A stretch of DNA of 48,780 nt, from the NCBI GenBank assembly GCA_937992195.1, contig CALKKV010000041.1:1-48780 (forward strand). Reading direction: 5' to 3'. Below are positions 17,440-26,966 of the stretch, one piece after another. Position 1 is the stretch's first letter, and each line of letters opens with the position of its first letter. The DNA comes from an uncultured Gammaproteobacteria bacterium (lineage in GTDB: Bacteria; Pseudomonadota; Gammaproteobacteria; Arenicellales; Poriferihabitantaceae). Position numbers and translations under genes: made by a program. Under the pieces are notes generated by a model that saw only the letters and a program-made list of their open reading frames with translations, was not told where the DNA came from and did not search any database.

Positions 17440-17933
17440 GGACGCGCTTCAGGTGGCAGAATGCCAAATGTTTCATGGGTCAAGTTAACGATCCCATTAT
17501 CTTCCACTACTTCATCCACAGAGATATAGTTGATTCCATCAAGCTCAAAAGTGGAACCCGAAACGGTTAGTTCATGACTCTGTAAATCTAGGAGTTTTTG
17601 ATTCGCTACACTGGTGTCGTCACCTGCAAACGAAAGAATCATATAAATCTTGCCATCCGATTTATCTACCAGTCCAACAGGTATCCCACCCGCTGCACAC
17701 CAAACAGCGCAAACATGGTGGGTTGTACCAACAACTGCCTCTGAAGGCCCCATGATTTGAGAGACATAACACCAGGTATCCATCACCTCTCCGGTAAGCG
17801 TGACCTGTTTACCCTCGGCAGCATGCCCTGCGTTAGCACCCATCATTAAAGACATGCTCATCATAATAAAAGCAAACAAAGAGCGTCGGAACAGGGACCG
17901 GTGATCGGCCAATTTCGTAACCTTGATTGTCAT
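17436..17933 (-). CDS. Exported cysteine motif protein, Sco-linked
   Basis: 165 residues with a basic N-terminus and signal peptide ending near GHAAE (residues 36-40). The mature part opens with VTLTGEVMDTWC (C55) and continues to HHVCAVWCAAGGIPVGL (C75, C79). It ends in a beta-rich domain (ELTVSGSTFELDG). The H-x2-C-x3-C spacing beside a Sco gene suggests metal or thiol chemistry in the periplasm, but this is inference. I recall similar small proteins only as uncharacterised. It is first in the three-gene operon. Confidence 0.65.
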   Translation of the reverse strand: MTIKVTKLADHRSLFRRSLFAFIMMSMSLMMGANAGHAAEGKQVTLTGEVMDTWCYVSQIMGPSEAVVGTTHHVCAVWCAAGGIPVGLVDKSDGKIYMILSFAGDDTSVANQKLLDLQSHELTVSGSTFELDGINYISVDEVVEDNGIVNLTHETFGILPPEARP

Positions 17934-18110
17934 AGTTATCTACCCAGAAAATTACAATGGCGTTCAGTCTGTTAAATATATCGCAATTCAGTAAAGACAG
18001 GAAAGTAAGTTATGTGTTCTACAATCTTACATTTGTATTTTTAATGCACTTTGCAGATATCGCAATGCAGCGAGCAATTTCTAAATACCGCACTATGAGT
18101 TTTTATTTCA

Positions 18111-18938
18111 CTAACGCAAACGCTTCGCTTCTCCGAAGCCGCTTGGATAAGTTAACGCGCGTTCAAGTGCCACTAGACTCTGCCGAGAAAACTCACCATC
18201 CGGACTTGGCTCTTGGACAAAATAATCCCTGTGACAATCCCCTTTGATTGCAGTAACGGAATCGATATCACCTAGATATCGGGTATCTGCGGACATATAC
18301 CGCATCACAAAACCAATACGATCCTGTTGTGACGGATTTACTCCGCCTCCATGAATTAAATCGACTGAATGTATTGAAAACTCTCCCGGCTGCAATATCA
18401 CCGGCACCGCATTACTATCGTAGTTTTCTTTCAAATGAGCAAACGGGAACATACAGTTCTTATCTGTGGTTCGTTGACCGGCTTCATATGCTTTGAACAA
18501 GTTGCCATCAGCATCAACGCTCCCGATTTTTCCGTCAACGTGACTCCCAAGGACGACCTGCATTGGACCGTTGTCTTCCGTAATGTGACTAATAGCAAGC
18601 CAGACAGAAACTACTTTGTTGGTAGAAAGATTCCAATACGGCGAGTCTTGATGCCATGGCACGTAATCACCCGAGCCCGCTCGCTTCACACTCCAATCAG
18701 ATTCCCAAAGCACAATCTCAGAACCAATTAATGTCTCTACGGCCTCTATAATGACCCGCTCTCTGGAAATACGATCAAGCCAAGGAGATACAAGATGCGG
18801 TTTTAGATACGTTTCTTTTCCTCGTAACTCTATCGATCGCTCCTGGAATTCATAATATTTTTGCTCGAAGCCTGAAACATCGATCTTCCCCGCCGGAAAA
18901 ATAATACCCTGTTGCAAAAATGCTTCTCTATCGATCAT
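18111..18938 (-). CDS. Phytanoyl-CoA dioxygenase (PhyH) family oxygenase
   Basis: 275 residues, normal for the family. The iron ligands of this Fe(II)/2-oxoglutarate fold are visible: H96 and D98 in PWHQDSPYW, and H196 in IHSVDLIHGGG. R207 in DRIGFVMRY is a good candidate for 2-oxoglutarate binding. The enzyme would hydroxylate a small substrate in the cytoplasm. The family covers fatty acyl-CoAs, ectoine, mitomycin-type metabolites and phosphonates, so the substrate is open. Neighbours give no pathway: Sco operon on one side, acyltransferase on the other, both on the same strand but with separate promoters likely. Confidence 0.92.
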   Translation of the reverse strand: MIDREAFLQQGIIFPAGKIDVSGFEQKYYEFQERSIELRGKETYLKPHLVSPWLDRISRERVIIEAVETLIGSEIVLWESDWSVKRAGSGDYVPWHQDSPYWNLSTNKVVSVWLAISHITEDNGPMQVVLGSHVDGKIGSVDADGNLFKAYEAGQRTTDKNCMFPFAHLKENYDSNAVPVILQPGEFSIHSVDLIHGGGVNPSQQDRIGFVMRYMSADTRYLGDIDSVTAIKGDCHRDYFVQEPSPDGEFSRQSLVALERALTYPSGFGEAKRLR

Positions 18939-19114
18939 TGTATTTAGTGTTCGACCAGCTCATCAATTCTAATCTTAAAAAGACCCAAGACAGCAATTTT
19001 TGGGGCAAAGTTTGCCTGGGTGATTACCTCAGTATAGCGTCAGATTCTTACAAAAGTGACAATTACCTGTTGAGAAATATTTCTCGCCCATGATGCTGAT
19101 CTCAATCTAATTGC

Positions 19115-21166
19115 CTACTCCTTTTTACCTAATTTTAGGTTGAGAAAATCTGGATTGCGTTTTACAAATTCTTGAGACAGCATTAGGGATCCTAGTTCAC
19201 TTAAGTGATTTCTGTCCTTATAGTAGACATATTTGTTTTTCCCAACTATACATTTTCGCTCGCGTTCTTTACAGAATATTTCAAATGGTCGAAAGTGAAT
19301 TATACTTTCGCTATCAAATTCCTTTATTGACTCCAACACTTCATCAACCGTGCTTTGTCGATGCGCCGCTGCTTCATATTCCGGCGCTGCACAACCGTTG
19401 TCGTTCACCACATCACATGCTTTAACATGTTTATTCAGCAATGGCACCTGTGAAATAAATATTATTTTTAAACCGAGGTTATTAATGTAACTTAGCGTAT
19501 TCCTAACTGCATTTCTGAAATTAACAACTCGCGCATCTCGGATTTTCTCCAAACTCGCTATCTCTTCCCCTACCGGCCAGACAGCATCTTCTCGAACCTG
19601 TCTCGGACCGTATTCCGAGGCATTTATCAACCAGTTCCACCTACCGGCTAATATCACCACATCAAAATTATTTTTATTTTTCTCTAAATAAGATTCCCAC
19701 TCTATCACTTGCTCTCTACATAAATTCTGCCTACTCCGCTCTCTTTTCTGCTGTATATCGTAAATCTTTGAATAACCAATTGTAGGAACACACCCCTGAA
19801 AATAATTTACAACGATTTCCAAGTCATATTTGTCGACTAGATATTGAGAGAATCCAGTTTCTAAGTGCATCGAATGAGAATCACCCAGTATGAGAACCCT
19901 CCCTGTTATAGGTCGACTTTCCGGTTTTATGGCAGTTGCCCCTGCTAGTTTATGTTGCACAGGAATGCGGTGTCGTCTAAATGCTTCCTGCCGCCCTGAT
20001 ACTTCTAAATCTAACTTAAGAATCTGGTCTGACTTATATACTTGTTCAGTAACCCTATAGTTAAATCCTTTTGTCTTATATGATGATATTACGAGAATAG
20101 ATGAACACACCAATGCAATGACTACAATGGACACGCCGCTTTTAAAACCTAGATTTTTTCTACAGGGTACTTCTAAGTACCTCCAGCTAAGATAAGAAAC
20201 TGGAATAACTGCAAACACGATAAACCATATCGCAAAAGGACTTAAATCACCGATAGAGCGATATCTGGCCAGAGCCAAGATAGGTTGATGCCACAGATAA
20301 ATGCTGTAAGAAAGCAATCCAATCGCAGTCATTATTCTCAATGAGAATAGCTTAGAAATTAGAATTTTTTCCGTTGTGGAAAGAATAACAAGCGCAGTTC
20401 CCAATGTGGGAACCAGAGCAAAAAATCCGGGAAATGGGGTGTGATTGTTGTAGAAAAAAACAGCGTACAAGATCATAGAAATGCCGATTACTCCAAGGAT
20501 CTCATTGATCAGCTTTGATTTTATCCACCTTCTTTGAATCGTAATAACGGCGACAATCACGCCTAACATCAACTCCCAGGAACGCGTAAAAAGCTGATAG
20601 AAAGCAAATTCGGGACTGCTAAAACTCATCCTTTCTGAAACCACCAGACTCAATACAAATATTGTTCCGATGACTAACCAAAATATGGTTGCCCTATGCT
20701 TGGTCAGAAGAATCAATAAAAGTGGGAAAAAAATGTAGAACTGTTCTTCAACGGCCAAACTCCACGTATGTAGCAATGGCTTAAGTTCAGTTTCGGTATC
20801 AAAATATCCGCTTTGCAACCAAAATACTATATTTGATGAAAATGTAGTAACACCAAAAACGCTCTTGGTAAAGCTATCAAAATCATCCGGCATTAAAACA
20901 AACCAGCTGGCAACTGCTGTTATCAGCGTTACAAAATACAGAACTGGGATAATTCTCCGTATTCGGCGCAGGTAAAAATTTTTAAGCGTAAACTTCCCTA
21001 AGGCTATCTCTTCTAGAATGATGGTGGTAATCAAAAAGCCGCTGATAACAAAGAACACATCTACACCAACATACCCTCCTTTGAACAAACCAAAGCCTGC
21101 ATGGAATAGAACCACAGGAACAACCGCTAACGCCCGCAGACCGTCAATCTCTGGTCGATATTTCAT
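19115..21166 (-). CDS. OafA/YrhL-type membrane acyltransferase with C-terminal SGNH domain
   Basis: 683 residues. The N-terminal half (about 1-365) is a multi-span acyltransferase-3 domain starting YRPEIDGLRALAV with the conserved His22 (VLFHAG) and the LLHTWSLAVEEQFYIFFP block at 131-148. The C-terminal half is a periplasmic SGNH domain with S430 in ILGDSHS and the D651/H654 pair in DRNHLSELG. Proteins of this architecture O-acetylate lipopolysaccharide, peptidoglycan or exopolysaccharide using a cytoplasmic acyl donor. No polysaccharide genes surround it, so the acceptor is unknown. It is a single gene and its base composition is slightly more AT-rich than its neighbours. Confidence 0.94.
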   Translation of the reverse strand: MKYRPEIDGLRALAVVPVVLFHAGFGLFKGGYVGVDVFFVISGFLITTIILEEIALGKFTLKNFYLRRIRRIIPVLYFVTLITAVASWFVLMPDDFDSFTKSVFGVTTFSSNIVFWLQSGYFDTETELKPLLHTWSLAVEEQFYIFFPLLLILLTKHRATIFWLVIGTIFVLSLVVSERMSFSSPEFAFYQLFTRSWELMLGVIVAVITIQRRWIKSKLINEILGVIGISMILYAVFFYNNHTPFPGFFALVPTLGTALVILSTTEKILISKLFSLRIMTAIGLLSYSIYLWHQPILALARYRSIGDLSPFAIWFIVFAVIPVSYLSWRYLEVPCRKNLGFKSGVSIVVIALVCSSILVISSYKTKGFNYRVTEQVYKSDQILKLDLEVSGRQEAFRRHRIPVQHKLAGATAIKPESRPITGRVLILGDSHSMHLETGFSQYLVDKYDLEIVVNYFQGCVPTIGYSKIYDIQQKRERSRQNLCREQVIEWESYLEKNKNNFDVVILAGRWNWLINASEYGPRQVREDAVWPVGEEIASLEKIRDARVVNFRNAVRNTLSYINNLGLKIIFISQVPLLNKHVKACDVVNDNGCAAPEYEAAAHRQSTVDEVLESIKEFDSESIIHFRPFEIFCKERERKCIVGKNKYVYYKDRNHLSELGSLMLSQEFVKRNPDFLNLKLGKKE

Positions 21167-21947
21167 TAACTATTTTAAGCAATTGGAAAAGAGACGAATG
21201 AAAGCGCTACTTGGTTAGAATACTTTTTGATTTACTGGGTTTTGACAACCCACTAAGCAACTTTTATATCCTAACAGGAAGAGAGTGTAAAAATACCAAT
21301 TCAGCTGCTCTATTTTAAAATTCAATAATTGGCGCCTAGTTATGCTTCCAAAAAGCGCGGGCACGTGTACGCGACAAGCTTAAATTAAAAACAAACATAT
21401 GATTTTTTCGAATTTCCTAGCACGCAAGTAGCTATCTATAATTGCACATTGATCACAGTAAAGCTTTTTTAAAATAAGCGGGAAAACAGTTCGATAAACT
21501 AAGCTGTTATTTCTGAGCGAAACAAAACCGATTATTTGAAATCGAACCCGCAAAAGTTCTATTTTGTAATCTCAAAGCGGTAAAATCTAGACCAAAAGGT
21601 CTATCTAATTTACTCAGGATGGAATTTGATAACGTCTAAAGGTACTTGGCGCTTTAATCAAACTTTTCTATCCAATTCGTTTTGGAACCGATAGATATTT
21701 CCAGCTATTGGAAAAATATCCTCCCAACGCCTGCCATTTTGGTATCAACTCAGCAGAGTTGATTAAAACGTGAAATCAAAAAAGAACAAAGATAAGAAAG
21801 GAATGAGTGGCTAACTTTTGGACAGACCTGAACCACCTAATTCCTATCCCCTCCGCCTCCCAGGCATTCCCTCTAACAGTTATTCGTGACTTTCACTCAT
21901 TACATTACAATACACTGCGTGCGAATTAGAAAGATGGTAATAGAAAC
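21167..21947. other. Long gene-free stretch with small hairpins
   Basis: 781 AT-rich bases without a credible ORF. I see two perfect short hairpins: tagacc/ggtcta at 21588-21603 and atcaactc/gagttgat at 21744-21763. Neither is followed by a T run, so they are not obvious terminators. It may contain promoters or a decayed gene; nothing was recognised. Confidence 0.4.
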
Positions 21948-22382
21948 CTATTCTTCCCCAATATACTTAGTCTTTTTAATTTCTTCCTTCCCTATGTCCG
22001 GCTCCACCAGCACCGGTTTGATATGACCAGCTAATAATCCAATTTTAATTTCTAATCGAACGTATTTCTCTTCACCGTTCGCTAGTGCTAAAGAAAGACT
22101 TCTCTTAGCTTCGGTAGATGCAGATATAACGTAATTACCAGCAGGCCGATCAATAACAAAGAACCCTTTGGGTTTTGCTTTGCCTACAACTTCGTCATTC
22201 AATCGAACAGCGGGCTGAATTGCTGCTCCAAACGCAGAATTCCGATAGACATATATTCTTCCATTATTCTCAGTCACAGGGGCCAACTCACTTTGGAATT
22301 CAGCAAACTTTGGGCCGCTAGCGCAGCCGGTTAATATCAGAAAAACACCAGTCATAAAACCAGCAATTAATTTATTTCGCAT
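21948..22382 (-). CDS. DUF2846-type lipoprotein
   Basis: 144 residues from the ATG at 22382, which is preceded by gaggaaa at a good distance; an upstream TTG in frame is less likely. The lipobox is LTGC. The mature part contains GRIYVYRNSAFGAAIQP, RLNDEVVGKAKPKGFF and PAGNYVISAST, the beta-strand pattern of DUF2846 lipoproteins. These are small envelope proteins of unknown function found widely in Proteobacteria. The gene follows the next lipoprotein gene by 2 bp, so the two are translationally coupled. Confidence 0.8.
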   Translation of the reverse strand: MRNKLIAGFMTGVFLILTGCASGPKFAEFQSELAPVTENNGRIYVYRNSAFGAAIQPAVRLNDEVVGKAKPKGFFVIDRPAGNYVISASTEAKRSLSLALANGEEKYVRLEIKIGLLAGHIKPVLVEPDIGKEEIKKTKYIGEE

Positions 22383-22384
22383 TT

Positions 22385-22789
22385 TCAAATTTCCTCTTCG
22401 ACTAAATTTATTTGAGTGGGAGTTGATTCCACAAAAGTTCCCTCTACAGTCAAATAATAACCTACAACTTTATTATCACTTATGACAATATCACCTTCGT
22501 GAACATTGAAACTGTTAACAATCACAACTTGATCGGTGGTGTGATATACCGTACCTTGCTCTATTGTTCCAACCTGCTGCCAGCGAGTTCCCTCTTTTAA
22601 AATTGTGCTCTTGGCCCGAGGAGCGGAAACAGTAGTATTTGATTCCAACACATAGACCGGACCAGGTGAAACAACCGGGGATAATACAGCGGACAAATTA
22701 ACCTGAGGTGTAGAACAAGCAGATAGCAGGGTCGCTACTGAAACAGCTAAAATCAATCGCGATATCCTTAATAATTTATTGATAAACAT
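22385..22789 (-). CDS. Small lipoprotein, unknown family
   Basis: 134 residues with a signal peptide and lipobox LSAC (cysteine near residue 25). The mature domain is beta-rich: a VYVLESNTTVS strand, then WQQVGTIEQGTVY, TTDQVVIVNSF and VGYYLTVEGTFV. I do not recognise the family. The pattern suggests a small beta-barrel or sandwich located in the outer membrane. It is first in a two-gene lipoprotein operon with the DUF2846 protein; the Shine-Dalgarno-like aagga sits very close to the start. Confidence 0.7.
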   Translation of the reverse strand: MFINKLLRISRLILAVSVATLLSACSTPQVNLSAVLSPVVSPGPVYVLESNTTVSAPRAKSTILKEGTRWQQVGTIEQGTVYHTTDQVVIVNSFNVHEGDIVISDNKVVGYYLTVEGTFVESTPTQINLVEEEI

Positions 22790-23390
22790 TTCCTTGCCTT
22801 ATTATTTATTTTCGTGCTTTAAACTTCCATTGGGAGAAGTTTACATCTTCTATAGTGACAAATTCAATTGGCGTAATATCGCTGTCAATTTGTTAAAATA
22901 ATGGGGTCAGTGTTATTTAATTTTCCGACAAGGATTTCGTAACATGGTAGCCATCCATCTAGAGGCCTCAATGTTAACAGCGAAATATCAGATTTAATTA
23001 AGAATTAGGAGAGAATGAAACAAATATGGAAAGACTAGCCTGTAAGGACGTCTGAATTGTGTTTTACAGTTTTTAACAATTCTTTATCGTTCGTTAGGTC
23101 CGGACTCATCTGGATCTGGATCTGGAATTGGAATTGGAATTGGCGATTCATTCACAGGTATGTCAAAGAAGGCATATTGACATCAGAGAAATCCGGGCTA
23201 TATACGGGCACCTTTAACAGCAACCCAAGCATTCGCTCCTGCTGTTTTATTTTCGCATTCATCTGGTAAATTTGCCCCAAACGATCAACCTTTCTTTCCG
23301 CGAATTCTCATATCTGCCAATATAAAAAATATGACGGTTATTCGAATTTTAGCAGTTTCAGCGAATTTTGAAATTTCAGTCAGATCAATC
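22790..23390. other. Gene-free stretch
   Basis: 601 bases between the lipoprotein operon and the minus-strand binding-lipoprotein gene. The only structured element is the hexamer array at 23108-23143. A 70-codon plus-strand frame across it (23057-23269) looks like an artefact of the repeat. Confidence 0.35.
23108..23143 (+). repeat. Hexanucleotide tandem array (3 x atctgg, 3 x aattgg)
   Basis: Three perfect copies of atctgg (23108-23125) are followed at once by three perfect copies of aattgg (23126-23143). In one plus frame this reads as alternating Ser/Ile and Gly, but that frame has no start codon, so it is treated as non-coding or a relic of a low-complexity linker. Confidence 0.8.
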
Positions 23391-23918
23391 TCACCGCAGA
23401 ACCTTCAATGCGCCTGAATGCAGATAAGGATTTTTCATCACCAATTCAGCTGCTGATGCGTTCGGAAGTAATGACAGCGAGTCAACAATACCATGAGCAA
23501 CAATTTCTACAAGTTCGTCCGGAAAATCTGAACGGACAACAAATTCAAGGTCGTTAAATTCATAAATAGTTCGTAGATCAATTTTCTCCTTACCGACAAA
23601 CGGGCCTTCGGCCTTTCTCAGCATTCGCACATTAGAACGAGACAAAAGAGCAAATTGAAATTGGTCTGATTTCAATAAGTTATACACACGCTCTAAATTG
23701 ATTGCTCTTGCAGGACGTGCCTTTGCCTCAGGAACCGTTCTATTTAATGCATCAACTAATATCTTTGAATAAGGGTATGTATCTGGATCATCTCTCGAAG
23801 ACAGAACAAGAAGATGTTTCTGACGGTATACCTGATACTGCCCCCAAGGAGAATGCGCCAAGGCATCGGATGCGCAACCTGCCAACAGTAAATTGAGAAA
23901 AGATCTACGACTTAGCAT
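23391..23918 (-). CDS. Tat-type lipoprotein with periplasmic-binding-like domain
   Basis: 175 residues from the ATG at 23918, chosen because it begins directly with the twin-arginine motif SRRSFL followed by a lipobox LAGC. A longer frame to 23960 would bury this signal and overlap the upstream gene. The mature part (VLVLSS..YPYSKILVDALNRTVP, then QFALLSRSNV) resembles one lobe of a phosphonate/TAXI-type binding protein. At this length it is shorter than a complete two-lobe receptor. It follows the acetamidase gene by 10 bp, so it probably works with it, for instance sensing or presenting an amide. This assignment is tentative. Confidence 0.55.
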   Translation of the reverse strand: MLSRRSFLNLLLAGCASDALAHSPWGQYQVYRQKHLLVLSSRDDPDTYPYSKILVDALNRTVPEAKARPARAINLERVYNLLKSDQFQFALLSRSNVRMLRKAEGPFVGKEKIDLRTIYEFNDLEFVVRSDFPDELVEIVAHGIVDSLSLLPNASAAELVMKNPYLHSGALKVLR

Positions 23919-23928
23919 GTAATAACTC

Positions 23929-25191
23929 TTAATAGTGCCTGAACTTATCAAACACACCAAGATTGAGCGTCGCGCTCACTACATAATTGGGTACGTCGAC
24001 CACCTGACCGATACGAAGGTCAACCGCTACAGAACTCAAAATATATGCCTGTTCCTTTGTCATTCCATGATTTTCAACAATATAGTCGATCATTTGGATT
24101 AACGCATGGCGTGCCGCAATGGTTAGGTCCTCATTAAGATTCTCTAGATTTTCAATCTTTGTTCCAGTCAGGTACTGGTGCGATGGCGGCACTTCTCCAG
24201 CCCCTTTGATAGGAATACCAACAGTCTGGTAATACCTGGCTGGTTCCATGTCTATGATCTGATCATTACCTTTAGTGGCGGGCATTTCCAGCTGACTACC
24301 CATGCCAGAATGAATTTCTACAACCCGCAATGTGACCACCCCACCCATTTCAATTGCTGTACCAGAAACCTCTCCGTCACCTTGCGCATAGTGCACATCA
24401 CCAACGAACAAACCGCAACCATCAATAAAACATGGAAACAACATTCGGGTACCAACCTGTTGTTGCTGCACATCCATATTGCCGCCATTTTCTCGCGGTG
24501 GAATAGTTCTTAAACATCGACTTTCCTGTGTGCCTCCTTCACCACAAAGATCTGCAGGCAGAGCACCCGCGCCTGACGGCGTTAATACAACGCCTCCCGC
24601 ACCAGCCAAGGCTGCTTCGCGTTTTAGTATTTTATCGAGTTCAGGTTCACCAGGCATGACCCCTATTGACCCGGGGAACGCTTCGTAAGGGATTGTCACT
24701 CCTGGCATTTGGTCAGAAACAGCACCGTTGCGCGTCAGCCGCCAGTTCACAATATAGGGCTCGGTATAGATGTCACGCAGAAAACCAAATCCGGGCGCAA
24801 TGACAGTATAACCATATTCATCTGGCGCAATATCAACGATCTCTACCTCAATAACGTCGTTTCTTTTGGCGCCATTGATATTAACCGGCCCAGTCATAGG
24901 GTGAACAAGACCAAGGTCAACAGTTGCCAGATCATCTGCTATGGAATCGAGGCGAAACTCCGAGTCGAGCGCATCGCGGGTCTCGAGAATTATCATGTCC
25001 CCAACATTTGCCGAGGCTTTGGGAGAGATATCCGGATGATAACGATTAAAACAATTTTCATCATCAGAACAATGATCGCCCTGCTTTTTTATTTCGACCT
25101 TGGTCATCCATGTCTGACTGGTTGTATCTGATCCAGCCTGCGTAGCAAACCCTAGAAAAACAATAAAACATACCATTGCGCGTGCAGCCAT
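23929..25191 (-). CDS. Exported acetamidase/formamidase family protein
   Basis: 420 residues of the FmdA/AmdA family, which hydrolyses formamide or acetamide to ammonia and acid. Family features: VDLGLVHPMTGPVNINGA, APGFGFLRD, HYAQGDGEVSGTAIE with its metal-type His and Asp, and a C-terminal SSVAVDLRIGQVVD. Unlike typical cytoplasmic members it begins with a signal peptide (cleavage near residue 20-24). It carries extra cysteine pairs (HCSDDENC, DLCGEGG..SRC, PCFIDGC) compatible with disulfides, so it is probably periplasmic. The start at 25191 has a strong ribosome binding site (aggag). It is first in an operon with the Tat lipoprotein. Confidence 0.88.
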   Translation of the reverse strand: MAARAMVCFIVFLGFATQAGSDTTSQTWMTKVEIKKQGDHCSDDENCFNRYHPDISPKASANVGDMIILETRDALDSEFRLDSIADDLATVDLGLVHPMTGPVNINGAKRNDVIEVEIVDIAPDEYGYTVIAPGFGFLRDIYTEPYIVNWRLTRNGAVSDQMPGVTIPYEAFPGSIGVMPGEPELDKILKREAALAGAGGVVLTPSGAGALPADLCGEGGTQESRCLRTIPPRENGGNMDVQQQQVGTRMLFPCFIDGCGLFVGDVHYAQGDGEVSGTAIEMGGVVTLRVVEIHSGMGSQLEMPATKGNDQIIDMEPARYYQTVGIPIKGAGEVPPSHQYLTGTKIENLENLNEDLTIAARHALIQMIDYIVENHGMTKEQAYILSSVAVDLRIGQVVDVPNYVVSATLNLGVFDKFRHY

Positions 25192-25566
25192 AACTCACTC
25201 CTGTAGATGGATTCCATGGCAACTCTAGTATAGATATACGCCTGTAACCAGGGAAAATAACCCGTTAGAATTGAACGAATTCAATGCCTTTGGTTTAATG
25301 TCGACCTTCCCCTATTACTATCTGAAGAAGGAGATGAGAGGATAGCTTCAGAAAAATTAAGGTATTTTTTCCTAAACATTTAGCGATTCCACTCTTTTTG
25401 TCGGGGGATTGGACGAAGCCCAATCCTTCTAATATTTACACTAACCTCCGAAAGACAAAGATTCGTCCAAACGGATAGCGGAGGGATTTGTTCACTCTCA
25501 ATGGTCGAAACTGATACACCGTTTTCGTTCTAAAATTGGAAAAGAACTCACTAGGATCAGAAACCC
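25192..25566. other. Gene-free stretch with one hairpin
   Basis: 375 bases upstream of the acetamidase gene and downstream of the b561 gene. The only structure seen is a 7-bp hairpin ggattgg/ccaatcc at 25406-25426. It could act in termination, but no clear T run follows on the minus strand. Confidence 0.35.
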
Positions 25567-26154
25567 CTACTTATCTTTCTTTACCAGTTTTATGCCTGTG
25601 ATCATAGCGGTAATTAGATTTTCCTTTTTCCAGATCAGATAAAACAGAATTGCTGCAATGTGCAACCCGACTAACCAGAGAATCACGGAGGCAGCGATAT
25701 GGTGAATCGAAATCAGCTGTAGTCTTATTGTTGAAGAGACACTGCTGGCTAGTGGGCCTTCGAAAAATAAGGCGTCATCTTCTGAAAAGAGCCCTGTTAT
25801 AACTTGCACAGAAAGTGCTAATAACATCGCAATCACAGACAGTGATCCAAGAGGGTTATGCCCAGGCACCCCACTCGGGGATCTGCTTAAAAAACGCGAT
25901 ACGTAGCTTTTCAGCTGCAACCAATTAAAACCCAGCGCAGAAAAGCGCAGAGATGCCGGACCAAATAGACCAAGCAACAGTCTGATTACTAACAATCCAC
26001 CAGTGAAGTAGCCTGCGTAAAAATGCCACTGCATGATGCTGAAGTCACGGTAGTAGCCGAGCAACCACCCAGCTACTACACTCACTACCAGCGCCCAGTG
26101 CCATATCCGGATCGGTAGCAACCAAACAGCACGTTGTTCATATCCGTTAGACAT
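25567..26154 (-). CDS. Cytochrome b561 family membrane protein
   Basis: 195 residues with four membrane segments and the histidine pattern of di-heme b561 proteins: an N-terminal R-I-x-H-W motif at RIWHW, a His in the second span (WHFYAGY), HHIAAS in the third region and LHIAAI in the last. It would carry electrons from membrane quinol to a periplasmic acceptor. The acceptor is almost certainly the cytochrome c' gene 23 bp upstream, a pairing seen in many Proteobacteria. It is the last gene of that two-gene operon. Confidence 0.9.
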   Translation of the reverse strand: MSNGYEQRAVWLLPIRIWHWALVVSVVAGWLLGYYRDFSIMQWHFYAGYFTGGLLVIRLLLGLFGPASLRFSALGFNWLQLKSYVSRFLSRSPSGVPGHNPLGSLSVIAMLLALSVQVITGLFSEDDALFFEGPLASSVSSTIRLQLISIHHIAASVILWLVGLHIAAILFYLIWKKENLITAMITGIKLVKKDK

Positions 26155-26177
26155 TTAGTAACAGACTAAAGGAACCT

Positions 26178-26666
26178 CTAAAAGTCTTTCGCTCGATATT
26201 CATCATGACAGCCTTTGCAACCTTTTCCAACTGCCCCCATTTTTTCTCGTAAGCCATCCAGGCCGTTACCAGCAACACCCGCAACGTCTGCAACCGCAGT
26301 TTTTAGTGTTTTAGATTTTTCACCAATTTTTGAATCCGCGCTCCAAATATTCGGCTTAGCCCGGGTTTTTCCTTTCCGTTGAGTGTTGTCAGAGCCGGCA
26401 GGCCACATCGACCCATTATTTAAATTTACTACGTCATTCAAATTGTTTGCCATTGTCGAAGCCAGCTCCGCGTCATATTCGATTTCACCCTTGGCCATGC
26501 CAAAAAGGTGCCCTGCATAAAAACTATAAAGCTGAAACCCCGCCCTTCTTGCCTTAATCGCTTTGCCAATAGGGTCGTCATCCGCAGCATGCACCTGGGG
26601 GACTAATGCGAAGACTACTCCGGAAAGACTCACTGCAAGCACTACTTTTCTCACTATTGAATTCAT
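26178..26666 (-). CDS. Cytochrome c' (class II cytochrome c)
   Basis: 162 residues with a signal peptide cleaved after QVHA. The mature protein is a helical bundle with the class-II C-terminal heme site CKGCH (C150, C153, H154). Cytochromes c' are periplasmic and bind nitric oxide or other small gases, or donate electrons. Its start follows taggaat, a fair ribosome binding site. It is first in an operon with cytochrome b561. Confidence 0.93.
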   Translation of the reverse strand: MNSIVRKVVLAVSLSGVVFALVPQVHAADDDPIGKAIKARRAGFQLYSFYAGHLFGMAKGEIEYDAELASTMANNLNDVVNLNNGSMWPAGSDNTQRKGKTRAKPNIWSADSKIGEKSKTLKTAVADVAGVAGNGLDGLREKMGAVGKGCKGCHDEYRAKDF

Positions 26667-26966
26667 CTCATATTCCTATTCATAAGTTGATGCCGAATTA
26701 GTAGCATAATGTAAAAGTACATTAAATTCGATGCTGAGAAAGAGTTCAGCGAAAAGTGTAACGATATCTCAGGGACTGATCCTGTTTATTTATCTAGTTT
26801 CACATTTTCACTCTCAATACCGAATTTTATCTAGTTAAATAGCTCAGTCGCGGTTTTTCGAGTCGGGTTTTGGGCTTTTAGAAAAAATCTGCCCCGGTTT
26901 TCCATCTGAGCCAGTTCGGTTCAATCTCTCCCAGATTTTGGCCTCTGTTTTCGTCCCTGGAGGAAC
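26667..26966. other. Intergenic stretch, probable cytochrome promoter region
   Basis: 300 bases upstream of the cytochrome operon and downstream of the LysR gene. No ORF or clear repeat was seen. A 10-nt match to the IS4 end near 26763 is too short to interpret. Confidence 0.35.

Noticed and set aside
23057..23269. A 70-codon frame with repeated Trp-Ile/Trp-Asn
   Set aside because: The repeats are a direct reading of the hexamer array; nothing else supports coding.
26763..26772. gatatctcag near the cytochrome c' promoter, as in the IS4 end
   Set aside because: Only ten bases match and no transposase relic is nearby; could be chance.
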